Source: Sulfurospirillum cavolei
GTDB lineage: Bacteria > Campylobacterota > Campylobacteria > Campylobacterales > Sulfurospirillaceae
Length of the DNA: 64,000 nt
Assembly (NCBI RefSeq): GCF_000813325.1
Contig: NZ_BBQE01000004.1
Direction: 5' to 3' (one strand)
Shown: positions 59,064 through 64,000 of the stretch, one piece after another
How positions within the stretch are numbered: the stretch's first letter is position 1
Layout: each line of letters opens with the position of its first letter
Made by a program: the position numbers and the translations under genes
Notes under the pieces: model-generated
What the model saw: only the letters and a program-made list of their open reading frames with translations
Told to the model about the DNA's origin: nothing
Databases searched by the model: none

Positions 59064-59102
59064 ACTTTCGCACACCAAAACGGCGCAGCGTATACCCTTT
59101 GT

Positions 59103-59420
59103 TTAGCGTAGTCCCCAAAGGGCTAAAAGCACCCCGCAACTCGCCGTCCAAACAGGAAAAGGGAAAATAAAAAAATGGAAAATCATTCCCTCATGCGGGA
59201 ACGTCAACGCGTCAAAGAGTGTTTCTTTGGAAGATTTGATGCGGTAGATGAAATCATAAAGACCCAAAAGTGCGATTTCAAACCATGCTAAAAAAGACCC
59301 AAACGACTCACCCACATAGCTTATCGCCAAAAATACGGTAATGAAATAGAGCGGTAAAAACCATAAAACCCATACATTTGCTATGCCAAAATACTTCCAA
59401 AAATAAAAATAATTTTTCAT
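59103..59420 (-). CDS. small membrane protein, last gene of the AAA operon
   Basis: A 105-residue protein with about three membrane helices (IANVWVLWFLPLYFITVF, FLAWFEIALLGLYDFIY and FFIFPFPVWTASCGVLLALW). No family recognised. It lies four bases after the 193-aa membrane protein gene and is convergent with the cNMP-domain gene. Confidence 0.65.
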   Translation of the reverse strand: MKNYFYFWKYFGIANVWVLWFLPLYFITVFLAISYVGESFGSFLAWFEIALLGLYDFIYRIKSSKETLFDALTFPHEGMIFHFFIFPFPVWTASCGVLLALWGLR

Positions 59421-59424
59421 CGCA

Positions 59425-60006
59425 TCACGCCTTATGCGTATAGGTGTACATCTGAAATGCTTTCACGGCTTCTTCAAATGCCTCTTTATCGAGTAGCGGC
59501 TCTTCGCCTCTTAAATACGCCATCGTAAAAACGTTGCGGTTTTCAGCATACCACGTCGCTTCTATTTTATACCCTTTTTTGGAAACGGGACTGTTGGGAT
59601 CGACATAACCCTCTTTGACTTCACATCGCTGAGACGGGGAAAAATAAAATATCTCCGCATCAACGATACGTCCGTCGACACGCAACGTATAGCGAGCGAT
59701 GCCTTTGTCGGCTATCGCATAAAGACTTACATGTAAAAACGAACGCACAAACATATACGTTGCGATTAAAAAACCGCTGAAAAACAAAGCGATGATGCCA
59801 TGCCATACATTGTGCGTTTGCCACGCGCTGTACGCCATCACAAGTGCTATAAAAGAGCCGAAAAGTAAAAAAACAAGCACGCCTATGCGCGTCATGATTT
59901 CTTTGAAAAATTGTTTTTTAACGTCTATGGGCTGAATATACAGAGGCTTTCCCAAATTGTGTGGTAGTTTGATGACATAGCGTTTTAAAAGGTCGTGTGA
60001 GGTCAT
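59425..60006 (-). CDS. two-TM membrane protein of the AAA operon
   Basis: A 193-residue protein with two adjacent helices (about 38-60 and 69-88) forming a hairpin, and a C-terminal domain of about 100 residues with alternating strands (YAIADKGIARYTLRVDGRIV, YKIEATWYAENRNVFTMAYL) and two Cys-free loops apart from RCEVKEGYV. The layout recalls DUF3592-like proteins, but the match is weak. It overlaps the 67-aa gene by one base. Confidence 0.7.
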   Translation of the reverse strand: MTSHDLLKRYVIKLPHNLGKPLYIQPIDVKKQFFKEIMTRIGVLVFLLFGSFIALVMAYSAWQTHNVWHGIIALFFSGFLIATYMFVRSFLHVSLYAIADKGIARYTLRVDGRIVDAEIFYFSPSQRCEVKEGYVDPNSPVSKKGYKIEATWYAENRNVFTMAYLRGEEPLLDKEAFEEAVKAFQMYTYTHKA

Positions 60007-60209
60007 TACGGCTTCTTTGTATCGTTATTTTCAGGAAGCATTTGCGTCCATAAAGGATTGAGTTCACGCTCTACTTGCCCTATGGGTTTTTCCATCGTTG
60101 TTTTAAGGAGCTGTTGACGTGCTTTGTCGCTATGGGATTCATGGCGAAAATAAAGCAGCGCCGCTACAACAAGTACGATCATCAAAAGCATTTTAGAAGA
60201 AATAGTCAT
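60006..60209 (-). CDS. 67-residue single-TM protein of the AAA operon
   Basis: A short protein with one N-terminal helix (about 6-22, KMLLMIVLVVAALLYF) and a charged tail of about 45 residues. It overlaps its neighbours on both sides by one base (TAATG arrangement), a strong sign that it is a real, co-translated gene. No family recognised. Confidence 0.7.
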   Translation of the reverse strand: MTISSKMLLMIVLVVAALLYFRHESHSDKARQQLLKTTMEKPIGQVERELNPLWTQMLPENNDTKKP

Positions 60210-61168
60210 TACACAAAGCCCATTTTTTTAGGTTTCTTGCCGAGCGTTTCTGACATGTAAAGGGCTAATTCATCGTAAATGCCGTTTTCATTGGCGTATT
60301 CGACGACATTTTTCGCGGCACTAAACCACTCCAACGTCGTTGCTTTGGTACGGTGTATCTCTTCTTTGAGTGCATCTTGGTCGATGGTGAGCTCTTCGCC
60401 ACTTTCTAAAATTTCCTCGATGATCGCTTCACTCACCCTATCCACCACGCCTTTGATATCTGCCCCCGAAAAATCAACGCTCATCTTGGCTAAAACGTTA
60501 TAGTCAAGTGGTTCTATCGGCAATTCTTGCAAGTAAAGTTTGAAAATAGCTTCACGTGCTTTTTCATCGGGTGGTGGGATAAAAAAGATTCTATCAAACC
60601 GTCCTGTGCGCCTAAAAGCACTGTCCACGTCCCATGGAGCATTGGTCGCACCAATGATGAGAATGTTTTCATTGTCACTTTCCACACCGTCCATTTGCGC
60701 TAAAAAAGCGTTGATGGTGGAGGTCATATTGGTATGACGAAGCAGTTCTCTCTTTCGTCCAAGCGCGTCGATCTCGTCGATGAAAATGACGCACGGGCGA
60801 TGGGTACGAGCAGTCTCAAAGAGTGCTTTGATATTTTTTTCGCTATTTCCCACGTACATATCTAAGATTTGCTCTATTCCGATGTTGTAAAATGTTGCAC
60901 CACACTCTCCGGCGATAGCGCGCGCAAAGTAGCTTTTTCCGCATCCGGGTGCGCCGTAAAGTAATATGCCCCCACCCGCACTTTTTTTAAATTTCTTAAA
61001 CAGTTCGGGATTTTTAAAAGGCTGAATAATTTTTAGAGACGCTTGTTTTTTGAGTTCTTCCAAACCGCCGATAGCATCAAACGTGATTTTGTATTTTACA
61101 TGTAAAGGCTCAAACACACTAATGCCAGCCTCTTCCTCATTGACTCTGTTTTTTAACGGTTCATCCAT
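60209..61168 (-). CDS. AAA ATPase of the FtsH/Cdc48 type
   Basis: A 319-residue single-ring AAA protein with no membrane segment and no protease domain. Walker A GAPGCGKSY (72-80), Walker B VIFIDEID (127-134), sensor 1 IIGATN and the arginine-finger block RRTGRFDR near 187-194 are intact; IGGLEELKKQ at 33-42 is the usual N-linker. The small lid domain follows with VDFSGADIKGVVDRV. Such ATPases unfold or remodel proteins. It overlaps the TPR gene by 16 bases. Substrate probably one of the membrane partners. Confidence 0.92.
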   Translation of the reverse strand: MDEPLKNRVNEEEAGISVFEPLHVKYKITFDAIGGLEELKKQASLKIIQPFKNPELFKKFKKSAGGGILLYGAPGCGKSYFARAIAGECGATFYNIGIEQILDMYVGNSEKNIKALFETARTHRPCVIFIDEIDALGRKRELLRHTNMTSTINAFLAQMDGVESDNENILIIGATNAPWDVDSAFRRTGRFDRIFFIPPPDEKAREAIFKLYLQELPIEPLDYNVLAKMSVDFSGADIKGVVDRVSEAIIEEILESGEELTIDQDALKEEIHRTKATTLEWFSAAKNVVEYANENGIYDELALYMSETLGKKPKKMGFV

Positions 61169-62124
61169 CGTTTCCCTTTATGGATTATTTCTTCTATTTT
61201 AGCAAAAACGAGTCCTAAAATTTGCCCGCCGATGCGCCCCATAACGTAATACATCGCCGCACCCAAAAGCGTGACGTACCATTCATGCCACGCCACATTA
61301 CCCAGCAGAGCAAAACAGAGTACAAAAAACGGAAGACTTAAGCGCCAATCACGCCAAACATACAAGGAGAGAAGAAGTAAGACGCCTGAAGTATGAGGAC
61401 TCTTTTCCCACATTTCAAAGTGTTCGCCTAAGGCGTACAGCAAAAAAGCCAGCATCAAAGCAGGGGCTAGCGCGTAATAGCGTTTGATACTCTCCAAACG
61501 CTCTTTGCCCTCCACGTCAAAAGGATTACGAAATAAACTCTTTCGAAGAACGTTGCTTTTTTCAAAAAGGTTAGACGTCCCTAGCGTTGAGTGTAGATGC
61601 AATGCTCCTGCATGATGGGGATCGCTCGCAAGGATAGCCGTAACGATTTCACACGCGATGGGCGTATTGCCCAAATCATACGTGATGATGGCAAGCGTGA
61701 GTAAAAAATCCGCATTGTGCGCATCCAACGCCAAGGCTTTATCGATAGCGCGTTTGGCTTCAACATAGCGGGAAAGTTCTACCAAAATCTGCGCATGAAG
61801 ATGATGGTACGCACCGTGGTTGGGCTCATGAAAAAGCAGTTCTTTGACACACGACAATGCCTCTTTAAGACGGTCTTGTTTAAACAAAACAAACGCGTGA
61901 AAATAAAGAAAATGCACCTCTAAGGGAAACTGTTCTAACGCTTTGGCGATGGCTTGAAGCGCTTCTTCCAAACGCTCCAAAGCGATAAACGTCAAAATCG
62001 TATAATGATACGCGCTCATGCTCTCTTCATCATGGGAAGCGCACAAAGGAATACTGACATGTAAAAGTTCTTCGTAACGTTTTAGCTCGTACAAAACGTC
62101 CAATCGTTTGGCGATGTCACTCAC
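61153..62124 (-). CDS. TPR protein with C-terminal membrane segments
   Basis: A 323-residue protein. About 1-200 is helical-repeat (TPR-like: YHYTILTFIALERLEEALQA, HHLHAQILVELSRYVEAKRA, FLLTLAIITYDLGNTPIA). Three or four hydrophobic helices follow (about 215-305, including LMLAFLLYALGEHF and FFVLCFALLGNVAWHEW), and a short basic tail. The TPR part should be cytoplasmic where it can contact the AAA ATPase encoded next. It overlaps the 119-aa membrane protein gene by eight bases. Confidence 0.8.
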   Translation of the reverse strand: MSDIAKRLDVLYELKRYEELLHVSIPLCASHDEESMSAYHYTILTFIALERLEEALQAIAKALEQFPLEVHFLYFHAFVLFKQDRLKEALSCVKELLFHEPNHGAYHHLHAQILVELSRYVEAKRAIDKALALDAHNADFLLTLAIITYDLGNTPIACEIVTAILASDPHHAGALHLHSTLGTSNLFEKSNVLRKSLFRNPFDVEGKERLESIKRYYALAPALMLAFLLYALGEHFEMWEKSPHTSGVLLLLSLYVWRDWRLSLPFFVLCFALLGNVAWHEWYVTLLGAAMYYVMGRIGGQILGLVFAKIEEIIHKGKRWMNR

Positions 62125-62476
62125 GGTTTATCCTTGTAAATGCAACACAATCACGGCATTTATAGGCGATGGAACCTAAAAAAAATGCAAAAAAAAGCGG
62201 TGAAGCAAGAGGGTATTGAACGCATCCCCAAAAGCCCAAAAGAGCGATAAGTACAATCACGACGTATTTTGGCGTCGGCATATGGTAACGCATCTCGAAG
62301 CGATACGCGAACCACAACGTCAATGCCACGCTAAAGGACGTCATAACAATTTTAAGCCATACCGAATACAGCCCTTTTTCTTGTAGCAAGAGCGAAAACA
62401 CCATGCCGTACATCAGCCCGAACCATCCGTAATACAAAACAATGCTGAGAAATTTCAAAAGGTAATGTCGTTTCAT
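62117..62476 (-). CDS. 119-residue membrane protein of the AAA operon
   Basis: About four membrane helices (LKFLSIVLYYGWFGLMYGMV, WLKIVMTSFSVALTLWFAY, YVVIVLIALLGFWGC, ASPLFFAFFLGSIAY) and a C-terminal CRDC pair (YKCRDCVAF). The start at 62476 has GAGGGA five bases before it and shares ATGA with the upstream gene. No family recognised; the CRDC pair might bind a metal. Confidence 0.7.
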   Translation of the reverse strand: MKRHYLLKFLSIVLYYGWFGLMYGMVFSLLLQEKGLYSVWLKIVMTSFSVALTLWFAYRFEMRYHMPTPKYVVIVLIALLGFWGCVQYPLASPLFFAFFLGSIAYKCRDCVAFTRINRE

Positions 62477-63816
62477 TGTCCCTCTTCTTTTAGTTTCACA
62501 TTCCACACGTACACATGCCCATCATCTAGCGTGTAAAGTTTTTCGTCGCTGATCTCAAAATCCATAACCTCCTTCGCTTCTCCTTGAAAATCGTGTGTTA
62601 TTTTTTTCTGTTGAAGATCATACCTATACAAATGCGGTAAATCCAGTCCTTGTGTCAACAAAACGGTATCGTCCCAAACGTGCATGTCATGCACCCTGTT
62701 TTTAGGGATATTCGGCAAAGATGTAAGCGCACGCAAGGTTTTCGTATCGTACAACACGAGTCCGTGTCCATCGGTTCCGACGAAGAGCGTTTGCTTTTCG
62801 TACAACGCTAAAGCAAGCACGTCATAGGCCGCTTGAGCGTTCGTATCTCGCAAGGTTGTTATAAACGAGCTTTCCTTGGGCTGGGAGCCAAGCGCATAAA
62901 CCTGAACTTCGCCCAAATCATTCGCGACAAAAAGAGTGTTATCCACGTAAAGTACGTCAAAAATACGATCAAACCGTTTGTCTTCCAGCGTTTCATAGCC
63001 TTTGAAACGCTGTTTTTTTGTGTCAATACTCTTTACATGTACGTTACGGTGATAGATTTCAACCATGCCGCCTTTGCCGAAACGAAACAGATACGCACCA
63101 AAACCTCTCAGGCGATTGAGCTCTTTGGTAGGCGTTAAAAGCTCTTTGGGAGATGAACTTAGCAGTTTTTTTGTTTCCCAAAAGAGGACTTTTCCATTTT
63201 TTGAGACAACGTATAAATAGCCTTGATGTAAGAGTATGTCCCTATCGAAAGAGTCTGCATCGTCCGTGTTAAGAAGCATCTCGTAAACCAAAGAAAGTGT
63301 TTTTTTATCGTAGATTTCTAAGTATTCCGCATCTCTTGGCTCACGTTTTTGCGTGCTGTAAACGTTGGAGCGAGACTGACTCAGAACATAGATAAAACGC
63401 TCATCCATTGCCATTTTTGAAGCAAAGCGGTGCTGGAGTTGCACGCTTTGCAAAAGTCCGTTTTGCTTGGCTAAAAGTGCTTTTTTAAGACGGGGTTGGA
63501 GCGTGTCTTTGCTCATGTGGATAGGCTCATAAGGTTTGTACTTAAACTCCCTCTCAGCGTAATACTCATGCGTCGCGTTGATCTCTTTGTGTACGACCAG
63601 TTTATGAAACCCAAAACCGCCCGTACCGATTTCATCGGCTACGTCCAGTTTTAAAATGCCGCCTTGCGTCGTTATGCCGCGAGGTATATCATCGATGCTA
63701 ACGTGAAGCCCTTCGATGTCACTTTGAAGATAAAGCGTACGATCAGTCGCTACGACGCTTTCTTGCGCCCACGCCGATACGACCAAAAAACAAATACACC
63801 CTAACATAGCTTTCAT
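62473..63816 (-). CDS. exported beta-propeller-like protein, first visible gene of the AAA operon
   Basis: A 447-residue protein with a signal peptide (MLGCICFLVVSAWA). After an N-terminal part of about 110 residues with beta-rich segments (LHVSIDDIPRGITTQGGIL) come about six repeats of the type YLYVVSKNGKVLFWETKK, LFVANDLGEVQVYALG, LFVGTDGHGLVLYDTK and LYTLDDGHVYVWNVK, which look like WD40/PQQ-like propeller blades. Probably a periplasmic scaffold or ligand-binding subunit. An upstream frame ends with an ATGA overlap at 63813, so the operon may begin outside the window. Confidence 0.8.
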   Translation of the reverse strand: MKAMLGCICFLVVSAWAQESVVATDRTLYLQSDIEGLHVSIDDIPRGITTQGGILKLDVADEIGTGGFGFHKLVVHKEINATHEYYAEREFKYKPYEPIHMSKDTLQPRLKKALLAKQNGLLQSVQLQHRFASKMAMDERFIYVLSQSRSNVYSTQKREPRDAEYLEIYDKKTLSLVYEMLLNTDDADSFDRDILLHQGYLYVVSKNGKVLFWETKKLLSSSPKELLTPTKELNRLRGFGAYLFRFGKGGMVEIYHRNVHVKSIDTKKQRFKGYETLEDKRFDRIFDVLYVDNTLFVANDLGEVQVYALGSQPKESSFITTLRDTNAQAAYDVLALALYEKQTLFVGTDGHGLVLYDTKTLRALTSLPNIPKNRVHDMHVWDDTVLLTQGLDLPHLYRYDLQQKKITHDFQGEAKEVMDFEISDEKLYTLDDGHVYVWNVKLKEEGQ

Positions 63817-64000
63817 ACGCGCTCCATGCTCATAACGTCTTTCGTTTCGACACCGTATACGCTAAGCTTTCCCGTACCCAAACAAGTGTTGCTTCCGCGG
63901 GTAGCTTAGATAAAAGGCTTTTAAGGTTTCAAGATGCCCGCGAACATCGCCGATGACCTCGCGCATATTTGCCTTTACATGTCAAATGTTTTAGTATCTC
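63813..64000 (-). pseudogene. upstream gene end with apparent frame breaks
   Basis: The last 188 bases read on the - strand contain protein-like segments in three different frames: EILKHLTCKGK, then EVIGDVRGHLETLKAFYLS, then CLGTGKLSVYGVETKDVM ending in a TGA that overlaps the propeller gene by four bases. A one-frame gene is interrupted by stops at 63862-63864 and 63906-63908. Either a decayed gene or two base errors in the sequence could explain this; the segments could also be chance. Family not recognised. Confidence 0.25.

Overview
The window looks like a chromosomal segment of a free-living, respiratory Campylobacterota (epsilonproteobacterium), most likely Sulfurospirillum or a close relative. 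Evidence: a clade II (Sec-exported) nitrous oxide reductase with a fused C-terminal cytochrome c domain, the nosZ-B-D-G-C1-C2-H-F gene order known from Wolinella and relatives, a three-gene petABC bc1 complex, and AT-leaning intergenic DNA. No rRNA, tRNA, CRISPR array or intact insertion sequence was seen. The species assignment is inference from gene families only. Region 1 (1-11552) holds two half-clusters that converge on a chemoreceptor gene. The left half (+ strand) has the end of an alpha-E gene, a transglutaminase-like protein without its cysteine, and an intact plus a degenerate M14/aspartoacylase-like protein. The right half (- strand) has a transglutaminase-DUF2126 amidoligase fusion, a circularly permuted ATP-grasp/alpha-E fusion and an intact transglutaminase-like protein. 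These families have been predicted from comparative genomics to make and trim small peptides or amide-linked tags. Region 2 (11686-37298, all - strand) is a giant-adhesin type I secretion locus. In transcription order it has a MotA/TolQ-like channel with a very long coiled tail, a MotB-like partner, a TolC-type outer membrane protein, a small exported protein, a TPR-glycosyltransferase, a two-TM sensor-like protein, the 4803-residue RTX adhesin, a LapB/SiiF-type ABC exporter and an HlyD-type adaptor. The gene set parallels Salmonella SPI-4 siiABCDEF. Just upstream (37567-38685) is a chimera of a truncated TolC-like protein and what looks like the secretion-signal tail of another RTX protein, a likely deletion scar. 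Region 3 (39079-54494) is the nitrous oxide reduction locus. nosZ is followed by a stem-loop, then nosB, D, G, C1, C2, H, F in tight overlap. Between nosF and nosY sits a five-gene cassette (NosL lipoprotein, 105-aa protein, FtsX-like permease, LolD-like ATPase, polytopic membrane protein) plus a second NosL, and a third NosL-like gene ends the run. A PAS histidine kinase lies just upstream of nosZ and a response regulator diverges from it. Region 4 (55420-59063) carries a small cytochrome c, petABC and a cNMP-binding-domain protein. Menaquinol can plausibly pass electrons through bc1 and small c-type cytochromes, and through NosGH/NosC1C2, to NosZ. Region 5 (59103-63816, - strand) is a seven-gene, translationally coupled operon of unknown function: exported beta-propeller-like protein, TPR membrane protein, FtsH/Cdc48-type AAA ATPase and four small membrane proteins. 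Across the window the octamer ACATGTAA (and its 10-mer extension ACATGTAAAG) is strongly over-represented and occurs in all reading frames as well as between genes.
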